A program made the translations under genes and the position numbers. A DNA stretch of 64,000 nt from an unidentified bacterial endosymbiont. GTDB lineage: Bacteria > Pseudomonadota > Gammaproteobacteria > Enterobacterales > Enterobacteriaceae. Positions 53,241-62,856 of this stretch are shown piece by piece. Positions within the stretch are counted from its first letter, which is position 1. Each line of letters begins with the position of its first letter. The notes beneath the pieces were generated by a model. The model had not been told where the DNA came from. It saw only the letters and a program-made list of their open reading frames with translations, and did no database searches. The DNA lies in NCBI RefSeq assembly GCF_918797525.1, contig NZ_OU963893.1:2914001-2978000 (forward strand), given 5' to 3'.

Positions 53241-53744
53241 ATGGCTACCCAAGTGATGATTCAAAAACTCAATGCACAGATGAACCTTGAGTTTTACGCC
53301 TCTAATTTGCATCTTTATTTGAGTCAGTGGTGTTCTAAGAACAGTCTCAACGGTACGGCCACCTTTTTCCGTATCCAGGCGCAAAGTAACGTCACGCATA
53401 TGATGCGCGTCTTTGATTTTATGAAAGATGCCGGGGCTAATCCTATTGTGCAAGCGCTCGACGCCATCGAGGATAACTACACTTCACTGGAAGAATTGTT
53501 CCAGAAAACGCTGGCTGAGTATGAGCAACGTTGCTCGACGCTGAGCACGCTGGAAGATGAAGCCAGAGCGCTTAAAGATAATCTGACCCTGAACTTCTTA
53601 CGCACAATGGGCAAAGAGCAACAGCAGGACGGCATTTTGCTTCAAACCCTTGCCGATGAAATCCGTGCTGCAACGCGTTTAGGACTATGCCCGGAACAGA
53701 CCGACCGCCATCTTCTTGATATCGTCAGTCACCAACAGCACTGA
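53241..53744 (+). CDS. ftnB: Ferritin-like protein FtnB
   Basis: The 167-residue protein ([20 protein letters not shown]) is a ferritin-fold homologue. Compared with FtnA, E17 and H53 are kept, but the residues equivalent to E49 and E50 are Ser and Asn (AQSNVTHMM), so the ferroxidase centre lacks its bridging Glu, as in E. coli FtnB. In Salmonella FtnB supports iron-sulfur repair under oxidative stress. RBS is AAGGATAT upstream. It stands alone, with about 260 bases of upstream DNA. Confidence 0.93.
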   Translation: MATQVMIQKLNAQMNLEFYASNLHLYLSQWCSKNSLNGTATFFRIQAQSNVTHMMRVFDFMKDAGANPIVQALDAIEDNYTSLEELFQKTLAEYEQRCSTLSTLEDEARALKDNLTLNFLRTMGKEQQQDGILLQTLADEIRAATRLGLCPEQTDRHLLDIVSHQQH

Positions 53745-53911
53745 TTCCCCCGCCTGCACCCTGACTCAGGTGCAGGCACGCTCATTCCCGGCTGGCCGTT
53801 TCCAACCCACTGCTTTTCTTAAAATTTAACAAAGTAGATCTCGCTCCCACTGAGTAACCCTGCAAAATGCAATGATTTATTTAATTACATAATCATTGAC
53901 GAGGGAGCATC

Positions 53912-55255
53912 ATGATCACCATTGAGTTTATTGTCATTATTGCCTGTTTACTGGCAGGAACACGTTTTGGCGGCATGGGTCTGGGGCTGATAAGCGGGAT
54001 TGGCCTGTTTATTTTAAGTTTTGTCTTTGGCCTACAGCCCGGAAAACCCCCGGTTGACGTGATGCTCACGATCCTGGCCGTAATAGGCTGCGCGGCCACC
54101 CTGCAAACGGCGGGTGGCCTGAATGTGATGATGCAATTCGCCGAGCGCCTGCTGCGTAAACATCCCCAGCACATTACCCTCCTCGCCCCGTTTACCACCT
54201 GGATGCTGACCTTTTTGTGCGGTACCGGACATGTCGTCTACACCATGTTTCCGATTATCGCCGATATTGCCTTGAAAAAAGGGATCCGCCCGGAACGCCC
54301 GATGGCGGTATCGTCCATTGCCTCACAGATGGCCATCACCGCCTCGCCGGTTTCCGTGGCCGTTATATCGCTGGTCTCAATACTGGGCGCACAGCACGGG
54401 ATCGGCCATGCGTGGGGGATCCTCGATATTCTTACGGTATCCGTCCCCGCCTCACTGTTTGGCGTGGCTATCGCCGCGCTGTGGAGCCTGCGCCGGGGGA
54501 AAGATTTGGCAGATGACAGGGAATTTCAGAAAAAACTTACCGATCCGAAGCAGCGAGACTTTATCTACGGCGGTACAGAAACGTTAATGAATCAGCAGTT
54601 TCCAAAACAGGCCTACTGGTCCACATGGATTTTTTTCGCCGGGATCGCGGTGGTGGTTCTGCTCGGCGCATTGCCCGAACTACGCCCGGCTTTTGACATG
54701 AAAGGCAAAATGACCGCGCTTTCAATGAACCTGGTGATACAGATGATGATGCTTATTGCCGGGGCCGTGATCCTGGTGGCTTGCCGGGTAAAGGCATCCG
54801 CTATCTCTAACGGTGCGGTCTTTAAGGCGGGAATGGTGGCGATTTTCTCGGTATTCGGCGTGGCGTGGATGAGCGATACTTTTTTTCAGGCGCATCTGAC
54901 TGAGCTGAAAGTGGCGCTGGAGGGCGTCGTAAAAAATCATCCCTGGACTTACGCCATCGTGCTTTTCCTGGTGTCTAAACTGGTCAATAGCCAGGCCGCT
55001 GCGCTAACGGCCGTGGCGCCAATGGGGCTGATGCTGGGAGTCGATCCGAAAATGCTGATCGCCTTCTTCCCGGCGTCTTACGGCTATTTTGTCCTGCCAA
55101 CCTACCCGAGCGATTTAGCCTGCATCGGCTTTGATCGTTCTGGCACAACTCGCATCGGCAAATTCATCATCAACCACAGTTTTATTCTGCCGGGGCTGAT
55201 TGGCGTGAGCTGCGCCTGCGCGGCAAGTTATCTGTTGGTACAAACCTTCTTCTGA
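53912..55255 (+). CDS. Anaerobic C4-dicarboxylate transporter, DcuA/DcuB family
   Basis: The 447-residue membrane protein has about 10-12 helices and strong Dcu signatures: LQPGKPPVDVMLTILAVIG, FLCGTGHVVYTMFPII, RPERPMAVSSIASQMAI, SKLVNSQAAALTAVAPMG and LPTYPSDLACIGFDRSGTTR. It aligns closely with DcuB throughout. This class exchanges fumarate/aspartate/malate for succinate in anaerobic growth. It lies away from fumB/dcuSR and is an extra copy at this place compared with E. coli, so no specific symbol is given. No adjacent enzyme reveals its substrate. Confidence 0.9.
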   Translation: MITIEFIVIIACLLAGTRFGGMGLGLISGIGLFILSFVFGLQPGKPPVDVMLTILAVIGCAATLQTAGGLNVMMQFAERLLRKHPQHITLLAPFTTWMLTFLCGTGHVVYTMFPIIADIALKKGIRPERPMAVSSIASQMAITASPVSVAVISLVSILGAQHGIGHAWGILDILTVSVPASLFGVAIAALWSLRRGKDLADDREFQKKLTDPKQRDFIYGGTETLMNQQFPKQAYWSTWIFFAGIAVVVLLGALPELRPAFDMKGKMTALSMNLVIQMMMLIAGAVILVACRVKASAISNGAVFKAGMVAIFSVFGVAWMSDTFFQAHLTELKVALEGVVKNHPWTYAIVLFLVSKLVNSQAAALTAVAPMGLMLGVDPKMLIAFFPASYGYFVLPTYPSDLACIGFDRSGTTRIGKFIINHSFILPGLIGVSCACAASYLLVQTFF

Positions 55256-55335
55256 CGCCACACCGGGCAACACACCCTGTCACCCGTCGACATTGTGTCA
55301 GAAAGATGTTTCTAATTTCAAAACATCGGTTTATT

Positions 55336-55587
55336 TTAGTGAGATTCACCCTGCGGCGTGAATCTCAGTTCAATCAGTGCGATGGCTTTCTGGATCGCGC
55401 GAAGCGTGACCGGGTCCGCTGCAGCAGGATGGCTGGTGAAATCGATGTTTTTCAGTTGGGCAGACATTTTCTCGCGCACTTCCACAGGCGCGATAATATC
55501 AATGACATCAAGGATTTGTTTGATAACCAGCTGGCATGCGACGACGTCAGACACCAGTTCCTGATCGGCGCTCAGGTTTTGTGACAT
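55336..55587 (-). CDS. yecJ: DUF2766 small protein YecJ
   Basis: The 83-residue protein ([20 protein letters not shown]) is nearly identical to E. coli YecJ (DUF2766), function unknown. It is acidic and helical, ending RFTPQGESH. It follows azuC on the same strand, as in E. coli, but a terminator (55666-55693) separates them. Confidence 0.92.
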   Translation of the reverse strand: MSQNLSADQELVSDVVACQLVIKQILDVIDIIAPVEVREKMSAQLKNIDFTSHPAAADPVTLRAIQKAIALIELRFTPQGESH

Positions 55588-55665
55588 GGGCTTACTCCTT
55601 ATTTAAAGGCCGCCATAGTAACAAAACCCACGCCCTTTCATCTCGCTCTCGTCGCCCGCAGACGT

Positions 55666-55693
55666 AAAAAAACCTGCCGAAGCAGGTTTTTTT
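55666..55693. terminator. Intrinsic terminator of azuC / AzuCR
   Basis: The stem aacctgc (55671-55677) with gcaggtt (55682-55688) has loop cgaa, seven A before and seven T after. It works on either strand. It is the expected 3' end of the AzuCR transcript, right after the azuC stop. Confidence 0.92.
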
Positions 55694-55694
55694 A

Positions 55695-55778
55695 TCAGAA
55701 CATCGCGCCCGGTGGGACGTCTTTAAATGTGTTGCAATAGTTAGCCCACATGCTTTTCAGGATTTTACGCAGTTTCAT
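55695..55778 (-). CDS. azuC: Small membrane-associated protein AzuC (and AzuCR dual-function RNA)
   Basis: ATG 55778 (GGAG seven bases upstream) opens a 27-codon frame: MKLRKILKSMWANYCNTFKD, then VPPGAMF and TGA. It matches E. coli AzuC (28 residues) at most positions, is one residue shorter at the end, and has the same gene order next to yecJ. In E. coli the transcript (also called IsrB/AzuCR) both encodes AzuC, which binds GlpD, and base-pairs with mRNAs. The RNA would run from about 55,800 to the terminator at 55,666. It is too short for usual gene finders. Confidence 0.92.
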   Translation of the reverse strand: MKLRKILKSMWANYCNTFKDVPPGAMF

Positions 55779-55830
55779 TATGATGCTCCGATATTGTGTT
55801 ATGCAGGTGTTATTTTGAATACGCACATAA

Positions 55831-55846
55831 TATGACCATCATCACA
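55831..55846 (-). promoter_or_regulatory. CRP site upstream of azuC
   Basis: On the minus strand TGTGATGATGGTCATA matches TGTGA-N6-TCACA except in the last two bases. It lies some 60 bases before the ATG, near the likely promoter. E. coli azuC is repressed by CRP, and a site overlapping the promoter would fit that. Confidence 0.65.
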
Positions 55847-55991
55847 AAAATCAACGCTTTTGTGATGAATATCACGATTATAAACTCATCAATTCACCTT
55901 GATGTTAAATAAAATGATGTAAAAACCGTGAGTTGCGTCTTTATAAGTTCCAGTAAATTTATATACTTTTTTTTTAACGACAGGTTGAAGT

Positions 55992-57413
55992 ATGAGTGAG
56001 AACATAACCGGCAAAGAGGGCCGCGGCTTATCGCCCGCTGCCCTGTTGGTGGCTGGCGCTTTTTTTATGGAATTTCTCGACGGCACGGTGATTGCGACAG
56101 CCCTGCCGGACATGGCTAAAAGCTTTGGCGTACAGGCCGTTGATTTGAACATCGGCATCAGCGCTTATTTGATCACGCTGGCGGTGCTGATCCCTGCCAG
56201 TGGCTGGATAGCAGACCGCTTCGGCGCGCGTAAGGTCTTTGCGCTTGCGCTGACGATATTCACCCTGGCCTCGGTGCTTTGCGGCCTGTCAACTACCGTC
56301 GATCAGTTTGTTGCCATGCGCGTGTTGCAGGGAGTGGGCGGTGCGCTCATGGTGCCCGTCGGTCGTCTGGCCGTTCTGCGCACCACGCCAAAACATCAGT
56401 TGATTACCGCTATCGCCACTCTGACCTGGCCCGCGCTGGTGGCCCCCATCATCGGACCACCGCTGGGCGGTTTCATCACAAGCTTCGCCGACTGGCGCTG
56501 GATCTTCTTTATTAATGTGCCATTAGGCCTTGTCGCCATCGTGCTGACGCTGCGGATAATGCCTGATTTGCATGAGGATGGGCGTCGTCCGTTTGATCTT
56601 CCAGGATTCGTGGCGACAACCATAGGGATGGTGAGCCTGGTCTGCGTGATGGAATCCATGGCCGGGCAGCATGCACCTGGAGGATTGACCTGGTTACTGT
56701 TGGCCATCGGCGCGGGGACGCTGATTTTCGCGCTCCGTCATTTCCAGCGAGCGCAATGGCCGATGATCCGACTCGATGCGCTGCAGGTGCCTACTTTTCG
56801 CGTCACGATGTACGGTGGCTCGTTGTTTCGCGCCTCTATCAGCGCTGTCCCCTTTCTCCTGCCCCTGATGTTTCAGGTTGGATTTGGCATGGATGCGTTC
56901 CACTCTGGTCTGCTGGTGCTGGCGGTATTTGTCGGCAACCTGAGCATAAAACCCGTCACCACACCGCTTATTCGCACTTTAGGTTTTAAGCGGCTGTTGC
57001 TGATCAACGGTGCGCTGAACGTGCTGGCCCTGTTGGCCTGCGCGTTTCTCACTCCTGACACCTCCGTGTGGCTGATTATGCTAATCCTTTACCTTGGCGG
57101 GGTTTTCCGATCGATCCAGTTTACTGCCGTCAGCACGCTTGCGTTTGCGGATGTTCCTTCCGCCCAGATGAGCTATGCCAATACGCTGTTTTCCACCGCA
57201 ACGCAGCTTGCTGTAGGTCTGGGAATCACGCTAGGGGCAATTGGCATTCGCATTGGCGAAAAAGTCAGTGAAAGCATCGTGGGGCTTGCCGTAGTTCCCG
57301 GCATCAGCTTCCGGCTGGCTTTTGTTGTCATCGCGTTGATTTGTCTGGTGGGGATGTTTGATACGCTACATCTGAAGAAAGATTCGGGCAGTGCGGTATC
57401 GGTAAAAAGGTAA
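55992..57413 (+). CDS. DHA2-family MFS drug exporter
   Basis: The 473-residue protein has about 14 membrane helices. The DHA2 motifs are LDGTVIATALPDMA (motif D1), GWIADRFGARKVF (motif A) and VLQGVGGALMVPVGR (motif C region). These fit proton-driven multidrug or metabolite efflux of the EmrB/MdtD type. Substrates are not predictable. It is flanked upstream by an AT-rich 210-base gap and has no membrane-fusion partner gene. It is not in this place in E. coli. Confidence 0.88.
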   Translation: MSENITGKEGRGLSPAALLVAGAFFMEFLDGTVIATALPDMAKSFGVQAVDLNIGISAYLITLAVLIPASGWIADRFGARKVFALALTIFTLASVLCGLSTTVDQFVAMRVLQGVGGALMVPVGRLAVLRTTPKHQLITAIATLTWPALVAPIIGPPLGGFITSFADWRWIFFINVPLGLVAIVLTLRIMPDLHEDGRRPFDLPGFVATTIGMVSLVCVMESMAGQHAPGGLTWLLLAIGAGTLIFALRHFQRAQWPMIRLDALQVPTFRVTMYGGSLFRASISAVPFLLPLMFQVGFGMDAFHSGLLVLAVFVGNLSIKPVTTPLIRTLGFKRLLLINGALNVLALLACAFLTPDTSVWLIMLILYLGGVFRSIQFTAVSTLAFADVPSAQMSYANTLFSTATQLAVGLGITLGAIGIRIGEKVSESIVGLAVVPGISFRLAFVVIALICLVGMFDTLHLKKDSGSAVSVKR

Positions 57414-57420
57414 TCTGCAG

Positions 57421-57446
57421 GCCGGGCAAGCGCAGCGCCGCCCGGC
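57421..57446. repeat. REP-like palindrome
   Basis: gccgggc (57421-57427) and gcccggc (57440-57446) form an imperfect GC-rich hairpin with the internal cgcagcg typical of enterobacterial REP units. It lies between the convergent exporter and isomerase genes. Confidence 0.7.
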
Positions 57447-57456
57447 AAACACATGC

Positions 57457-58095
57457 TTAGCCAACAATGCCGCGAACAAAAGCTTCGATCTCGTTGTCCT
57501 GGCAGTTTTCAAAGAAACACTGCTGGAAGCGCTGACCGGAAACGGCCGTTTTCACCAGCTCAGGATCGATCGCGCGCAGAGTGTCGAGATAGTTCTCTTT
57601 CACGACTGCTGCTTTCACCTGGTTCAGAATACCAGCGTTGCGTACCTGTGGCTCTTTACGCTCAGGTGGGTAACCTTCACCGTTACGGCCGGTAAAAGCT
57701 TTCTCAAAAATAAAGCGAACGTTCAATTCTGCCCCCCAGCCAAACCCCTTTGCGAAAGGCAGAGATAGTGCGTTACCGTTGTTGATTTGGGCGAACAGGA
57801 AAGCATCAGCGGGATCGATACAGTAACCGCAGATAACGCCGGGATGGATATTCAGAGACATCAGCGCACCCTGGCCCGTGCCGCAGCCGGTAACAACAAA
57901 ATCAACGGCTTTCGCGTTCAGCAAAATGCTGGCCATAATCCCCAGATGGATATAGGTCAGATGATGGTCGTTTTCATCGCTCATGCCAACGTTATACACC
58001 GGGAAGCCTTTTTCATCAGCCACAGCTTTTAACTCATTGAGGATGATAGGATTTTTAGCAGCCTGGCTGTTTTCCATCATCAGTGCAATTTTCAT
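57457..58095 (-). CDS. RpiB/LacAB-family sugar-phosphate isomerase
   Basis: The 212-residue protein has the RpiB fold: MKIALMMENSQAAKNPIIL, the active-site Cys in VVTGCGTGQGALMSLN, and CIDPADAFLFAQINNGNALSL. The C-terminal 70 residues (after about residue 140) extend beyond classic RpiB and form the extra domain found in a pentose/hexose-phosphate isomerase subgroup. The substrate is unknown; ribose-5-P/ribulose-5-P or a hexose analogue is plausible. It has no sugar-kinase neighbour. A good Shine-Dalgarno (GGAG) precedes the ATG. Confidence 0.85.
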   Translation of the reverse strand: MKIALMMENSQAAKNPIILNELKAVADEKGFPVYNVGMSDENDHHLTYIHLGIMASILLNAKAVDFVVTGCGTGQGALMSLNIHPGVICGYCIDPADAFLFAQINNGNALSLPFAKGFGWGAELNVRFIFEKAFTGRNGEGYPPERKEPQVRNAGILNQVKAAVVKENYLDTLRAIDPELVKTAVSGQRFQQCFFENCQDNEIEAFVRGIVG

Positions 58096-58337
58096 CTTTT
58101 TTCTCCTGAATGCGTTGCGGGAGGTTCCGCTATGAGTAGCTTTTCATTTTCACCTTACTATCAAACAAACATGTTTTCAAATTAACTGAAAACTTGTTTT
58201 AAAAAACAAAGATTCGCTCACAATTTCGAAGGCCCCTGGCCGTTGCAAAGAGAAAGTGCAGATTGTCCGGCTATTCCAGCCATTGCACCGGGGATCTGTG
58301 GGTAGGATACCCTAAATCTATTTCTTCAGAGCGACCT

Positions 58338-58676
58338 ATGAAAACTGTAATCGTTGCCGTTACGACCTTGCTGCTCGCAGGATGTAGCATTAACCGCCAG
58401 GCTGAGGTCAGTCACCTGGACGCGCCAGGCGGGATTGTCCGCCTTAACTATGGGCAGGCAATGCTGCAGAATGCCCATTCCGATGTGTACGTGAACAAGG
58501 GTAGCGCAGAGAAAGCCTGTCAGAGCATGGGGTTCGCCACCGCTTCAGCGTATGGTCAGCCCATTAAAACCTGTACCCTGATCAGCGGCTCGCTGTGTTT
58601 AAACGAGACCGTGACGATTCAGTTTAAATGCATGGGCTATGCCATAAGCCCTAACGCCAATAACCCCTGGTATTAA
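58338..58676 (+). CDS. yecR: Putative lipoprotein YecR
   Basis: The 112-residue precursor ([20 protein letters not shown]) has a lipobox LLAGC. Its mature part with paired Cys ([21 protein letters not shown]) matches E. coli YecR, a FlhDC-dependent flagellar-regulon member of unknown role. ATG 58338 is chosen over upstream in-frame starts because the lipoprotein signal begins there. It lies between an isomerase gene and ftnA, as in E. coli order (yecR-ftnA). Confidence 0.88.
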   Translation: MKTVIVAVTTLLLAGCSINRQAEVSHLDAPGGIVRLNYGQAMLQNAHSDVYVNKGSAEKACQSMGFATASAYGQPIKTCTLISGSLCLNETVTIQFKCMGYAISPNANNPWY

Positions 58677-58879
58677 TCACATCTGCCAGCCTGGGCTGGC
58701 AGAGAATGAATAAAGAATATAAACAATGCTCATTAATATATATTTTTAAAGTGCCAATGCGTTTTATTCCTATTCGCATTTTAAATAAAAGAATATTAAT
58801 TTTACTTTTTGCAAATAATTTAATAACAAATTATAGTGTCGCTCATCGTGAACAAGAAATAATAAACAGGAGCTTCCAC

Positions 58880-59377
58880 ATGCTGAAAACTGAAATGATC
58901 GACAAGCTCAATGCACAAATGAACCTTGAGCTTTTTTCATCCCTTCTCTACCAGCAGATGAGCGCCTGGTGCAGCTATAACAGCTTTGAAGGCGCTGCGG
59001 CATTCCTGCGTCGTCACGCCCAGGAAGAGATGACGCACATGCAGCGTCTGTTTGATTATCTTACCGATACCGGCAGTCTGCCTCTTATCGAAACTATTCC
59101 TTCTCCGGTTGCCGAATATGGCTCGCTTGATGATCTGTTTCACGCTACCTATGAGCACGAGCAGCTAATCACTCAGAAAATTAACCAACTGGTTCATGCG
59201 GCCATGATAAGCCAGGATTACCCCACCTTTAACTTCCTGCAGTGGTATGTGGCAGAGCAACACGAAGAAGAGAAGCTGTTTAAATCCGTACTGGATAAAC
59301 TGTCTCTGGCCGGTAAATCAGGTGAAGGTCTGTACTTTATCGATAAAGAACTGGCAACCCTTGACGCCCAGAATTAA
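58880..59377 (+). CDS. ftnA: Ferritin FtnA
   Basis: The 165-residue iron-storage ferritin starts at ATG 58880 behind CAGGAGC ([20 protein letters not shown]). Ferroxidase residues are complete: E17, E49/E50 and H53 (AQEEMTHM), the Glu at YEHEQ, and EQHEEEKLF. It forms 24-mers storing iron as ferric oxide. Upstream in-frame sequence to 58706 is AT-rich and not homologous. yecH, which follows ftnA in E. coli, is missing. Confidence 0.97.
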   Translation: MLKTEMIDKLNAQMNLELFSSLLYQQMSAWCSYNSFEGAAAFLRRHAQEEMTHMQRLFDYLTDTGSLPLIETIPSPVAEYGSLDDLFHATYEHEQLITQKINQLVHAAMISQDYPTFNFLQWYVAEQHEEEKLFKSVLDKLSLAGKSGEGLYFIDKELATLDAQN

Positions 59378-59404
59378 TGTCTTAACGGCGCTGACCCACC
59401 AGCT

Positions 59405-59445
59405 TGTAAAAACATCGTTACAACTCCTGTAACGTTGATTTGACG
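59405..59445 (+). promoter_or_regulatory. Tandem TyrR boxes of tyrP
   Basis: TGTAAAAACATCGTTACA (59405-59422) matches TGTAAA-N6-TTTACA at all but one base. A weaker box, TGTAAC-N6-TTGACG, starts 23 bases later (59428-59445). Two boxes 23 bases apart are the E. coli tyrP arrangement, where TyrR represses with tyrosine and activates with phenylalanine. Confidence 0.85.
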
Positions 59446-59513
59446 AGGAAACGCTTTTCCCTTACTCTGCGCCGCAGATCTTGTCGCGATGGCGAATCGT
59501 TGTAGAGGAAAGC

Positions 59514-60725
59514 GTGAAAAACAGAACCCTGGGAAGTATTTTTATCGTCGCGGGTACGACGATTGGCGCAGGAATGCTGGCGATGCCGTTGGCTGCCGCA
59601 GGCGTCGGATTTGGTGTCACCTTGTTACTGCTGGGCATGCTCTGGGCATTAATGTGTTACACGGCACTGCTACTACTTGAGGTGTATCAGCATGTTCCTG
59701 TCGATACCGGTTTAGGTTCACTCGCCGCGCGCTATCTTGGACGTTATGGCCAGTGGATAACCGGGTTTAGCATGATGTTTTTGCTGTACGCGCTGGCCGC
59801 TGCCTATATCAGCGGGGCCGGTGAGCTTATCGCCTCCAGCGTCAACGACGGGTTCGACGCGGATATTACCCCTGCGACAGGGGCAATCGTCTTCGCGCTG
59901 ATCGGCGGCGGCGTGGTGTGTGTCGGTACCTCGCTGGTGGATCTGTTCAACCGCTTTCTGTTTAGCGCCAAAATTCTGTTCCTGGTGGTAATGCTGGCCC
60001 TGCTGGCACCGCATATTCACAGTGTTAACCTGCTGACGCTGCCGCTGGAAAAAGGGCTGGCGTTATCCGCGATCCCGGTCATTTTCACCTCTTTTGGCTT
60101 TCACGGTAGCGTGCCAAGCATCATCAGCTATATGAATGGCGATACGGGTAAACTGCGCCGCGTCTTTATTATTGGTAGCGCCATACCCTTGATTGCCTAT
60201 ATCTTCTGGCAACTGGTGACGCTTGGCAGTATTGACTCTTCCACTTTTATTGGCCTGATGGCCGAACACTCTGGTCTGAACGGTTTACTGAAGGCGTTGC
60301 GTGAAGTCGTCTTCTCATCGCACGTTGAGCTGGCGGTGCATCTGTTCGCTGACCTTGCGCTGGCGACCTCGTTCCTGGGCGTGGCGCTCGGTCTGTTCGA
60401 TTACCTGGCAGACCTTTTCCAGCGTCGTAATACCGTCACGGGTCGTTTACAGACGGGGGCGATCACCTTCTTGCCTCCGCTGGCCTTTGCTCTGTTTTAC
60501 CCGCGCGGGTTCGTGATGGCACTGGGATATGCGGGCGTGGCGTTATCCGTCCTTGCTCTGCTGCTCCCTTCCCTGCTGGCGTGGAAAAGTCGCCAGCAAC
60601 ATCCAGGGTCAGGATATCGGGTCGCGGGGGGCAAACCGCTGCTATGCATTGTATTTGGTTTTGGGGTGGTGATCATTCTGGTGCAGGTGCTGATTGCAGC
60701 ACGGGTGTTGCCAGAAGTGGGGTAA
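59514..60725 (+). CDS. tyrP: Tyrosine-specific transporter TyrP
   Basis: The 403-residue aromatic amino acid permease (HAAAP family, 11 helices) starts at GTG 59514 ([20 protein letters not shown]) behind GAGGAAAGC, giving the E. coli length. Typical segments are [31 protein letters not shown] and [20 protein letters not shown]. It imports tyrosine with protons. Confidence 0.97.
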   Translation: MKNRTLGSIFIVAGTTIGAGMLAMPLAAAGVGFGVTLLLLGMLWALMCYTALLLLEVYQHVPVDTGLGSLAARYLGRYGQWITGFSMMFLLYALAAAYISGAGELIASSVNDGFDADITPATGAIVFALIGGGVVCVGTSLVDLFNRFLFSAKILFLVVMLALLAPHIHSVNLLTLPLEKGLALSAIPVIFTSFGFHGSVPSIISYMNGDTGKLRRVFIIGSAIPLIAYIFWQLVTLGSIDSSTFIGLMAEHSGLNGLLKALREVVFSSHVELAVHLFADLALATSFLGVALGLFDYLADLFQRRNTVTGRLQTGAITFLPPLAFALFYPRGFVMALGYAGVALSVLALLLPSLLAWKSRQQHPGSGYRVAGGKPLLCIVFGFGVVIILVQVLIAARVLPEVG

Positions 60726-60726
60726 T

Positions 60727-60757
60727 GATAAAGGGGCTGCGATTAGCCCCCTTTATC
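60727..60757. terminator. Bidirectional terminator between tyrP and yecA
   Basis: GATAAAGGGGCT (60727-60738) pairs with AGCCCCCTTTATC (60745-60757) with one bulged C. The A/T ends supply a T-rich tail on both strands. It sits between convergent tyrP and yecA. Confidence 0.8.
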
Positions 60758-60758
60758 A

Positions 60759-61427
60759 TCAGTGCAAGCAACAGCTCTTAAACTTCTTCCCGCTGCCGCA
60801 CGGGCAGGGATCGTTGCGCCCAACCTTCGCGCCATTCACCGTCGGCTTGTGCGCGACCGGCTGCTGCGGGTTTTCCACCCAGTAGTTGTACAAACGTAGC
60901 GCCGCTGGCTGAATGCTCTCGATGCTGGCGGTATACTCCTCTTCGGTCAACGCGTCCAGCTTGTCGCTGTTTTCAACCGATCCGTGTAGCGCAATAACGT
61001 CCAGACTGGCCTTCAGCTCCTGTGGCAAGGAAGACCAGTCGGTCAGTGCCACACCGCGCATGTAGCCATAGCACCACTCTTCAACCACGGTAAAGCTCTG
61101 GCCGTCGACATCGTTATAACCAAACAGTGGCTCAAACTGATCGGGGTAATCGCTCAGGCGTTCAGCAATATCGTTCATATGCTTAAAGCAGAGATCGATA
61201 AAACGGTTCATCTCCCGATCGTTTTTCCAGCGTGGGATATGTTTCTCACCCCCCCATACCGCCACCAGCCAGGCATCAGGTTCAACAACCACTGGGCCGG
61301 AAAGCACTGCGGTAAGCATGCCGTCAAGTTCGGACACGTCAACCACGGACGCATCTTCATGACCATAAGACATTAACGTCTCTTCCAGCCACGCCATTTC
61401 GCTTTCATTTAATGGGCCTTCAGCCAT
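60759..61427 (-). CDS. yecA: SEC-C motif protein YecA
   Basis: The 222-residue protein has an N-terminal UPF0149-type domain ([29 protein letters not shown]) and a C-terminal SEC-C zinc motif ([18 protein letters not shown]). E. coli YecA is reported to bind SecA and ribosomes, so a role near protein export is possible. The start is ATG 61427 (GGAG eight bases upstream), with a GTG three codons earlier as alternative. Confidence 0.93.
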   Translation of the reverse strand: MAEGPLNESEMAWLEETLMSYGHEDASVVDVSELDGMLTAVLSGPVVVEPDAWLVAVWGGEKHIPRWKNDREMNRFIDLCFKHMNDIAERLSDYPDQFEPLFGYNDVDGQSFTVVEEWCYGYMRGVALTDWSSLPQELKASLDVIALHGSVENSDKLDALTEEEYTASIESIQPAALRLYNYWVENPQQPVAHKPTVNGAKVGRNDPCPCGSGKKFKSCCLH

Positions 61428-61699
61428 TGCAGACACTCCTGATACTTAAAGAAAAAGATCCTGGCATAGATCGCCGCCCATGCCTATCTGAAGTTTAGGC
61501 CTTTATTTCTGGATAAACGTGCAAATCGTGATGCTTGCACAACTTATGGGCTTTGTTGTTAACGGGATGTGATCTCCGCTGTAATTTCCATCTATCCCGC
61601 AGGACGGTGCTCTCTATTCAACAGGTCGCAACTCAGTCAATGGGTTAATCAATCTGGCAGCGATTTTGCTTAATTTTCTGCGCGCCTTTCAGCGCAAGG

Positions 61700-62285
61700 A
61701 AACCTCGCCGTAGAAAAGAAACGCGAAAAGATTACAAAAAGTACTCTCGGTTTTTGGAAAAATGGACCCCGACAGCATCAAGCCTCAGCACATCAGTCAG
61801 TACATGGGTAAGCGCGGCGTGGCTGCATGGAGATCGCATATCTTTGCCTTACGCGGCAGGGGGATGTGCTGGGACTGCAGAAATCGCAACTGCTGCCAGA
61901 AGGGATTTTTATTCGCCAGGGCAAGACCGCCGCAAAACAGATCAAGGCATGGTCCGATCGCCTGGCGGCCGCTGTCAGGTTAGCGAGCTCGCTGCCGCTT
62001 AAGGACGGGCTTTCCAGTATCTACGTCCTTCATCAGCAAAATGGCCGTAGATACACGCGAGATGGTTTCAATAGCAGGTGGCAGCAGACAAAAGAAGAAG
62101 CGCAGAAAAAATTCCCTCATCTCCTTTTTAATTTTACTTTTCACGATTTAAAGGCGAAAGGCGTTTCAGATCTGGATGGAAGTCTGCAGGAAAAACAGCA
62201 AATTTCCGGGCACAAAACCATCACTCAGACCGCTCGCTACGACCGCAAAGTGAAAATAGTGCCAGTGGTCGGCGGGCAAAAATGA
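61700..62285 (+). pseudogene. Tyrosine-recombinase (phage integrase) remnant
   Basis: Pieces of one integrase appear in different frames. An N-terminal piece has DYKKYSR, then DPDSIKPQHISQYMGKRGV in a second frame (61762-61824). After an internal deletion near 61825 the catalytic part runs from MEIAYLCLTRQGDVL (61827) to 62285. The first Arg (LTRQGDV) and the nucleophile region GHKTITQTARY are visible. The HxxR box reads HDLKAK, so its Arg is Lys. Deletion, frame changes and this substitution all argue that it is dead. It lies about 110 bases from the tRNA cluster, a classic attachment target. The 270 bases between yecA and it (61428-61699) hold nothing clear. Confidence 0.75.
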
Positions 62286-62327
62286 GGAATGATGTTAGGA
62301 AACATGTTGGGAAAAGGGATTTTGGCA

Positions 62328-62352
62328 TAAAAAAACCGCCTTGTAGGGCGGC
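62328..62352 (-). terminator. Terminator of the glyW-cysT-leuZ tRNA operon
   Basis: On the minus strand GCCGCC pairs with GGCGGT (62335-62352) followed by seven T (62328-62334), about 45 bases after leuZ. Confidence 0.8.
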
Positions 62353-62394
62353 TTTACGACACTGCTTATCATTGATTTTATTTTACTTTCCCCA

Positions 62395-62481
62395 TGGTAG
62401 CCGGAGTGGGACTTGAACCCACACAGCGCGAACGCCGAGGGATTTTAAATCCCTTGTGTCTACCGATTCCACCATCCGGCC
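62395..62481 (-). tRNA. leuZ: tRNA-Leu(UAA)
   Basis: The 87-base gene has the encoded CCA (plus strand tgg 62395-62397) and anticodon UAA in the loop TTTAAAA. It has a long class II variable arm and a G-U first acceptor pair as in E. coli leuZ. It is the last of three tRNAs. Confidence 0.98.
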
Positions 62482-62492
62482 AGGGAAGAAAG

Positions 62493-62566
62493 TGGAGGCG
62501 CGTTCCGGAGTCGAACCGGACTAGACGGATTTGCAATCCGCTACATAACCGCTTTGCTAACGCGCC
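62493..62566 (-). tRNA. cysT: tRNA-Cys(GCA)
   Basis: This 74-base gene has a perfect acceptor (GGCGCGT with ACGCGCC), anticodon GCA in TTGCAAA, and encoded CCA. It matches E. coli cysT. Confidence 0.98.
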
Positions 62567-62617
62567 TTAAATTCTGTCTCTTTCGACCTGCACCCGCAAT
62601 TGCCGATACATCTGAAC

Positions 62618-62693
<76 letters not shown>

Positions 62694-62856
62694 ATGATAC
62701 CAGGTTAACACCTTACTGATTGCTAACATCCTGATTTCATTATCGTCCGGCTAACTGTGCCGCCGTTCGATGCGTTGCATTCTACTGATATGACGTTGTG
62801 AGTCAACGTTATTTTTTGCATCCCCGGATCGTTTGCTGAAAATTACGGCGAAACGA

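Noticed and set aside
61754..62002. Open frame starting MEKWTPTASS in the integrase relic
   Set aside because: It spans the deletion and frame change of the integrase; the sequence matches no family, while the other frames match integrases.
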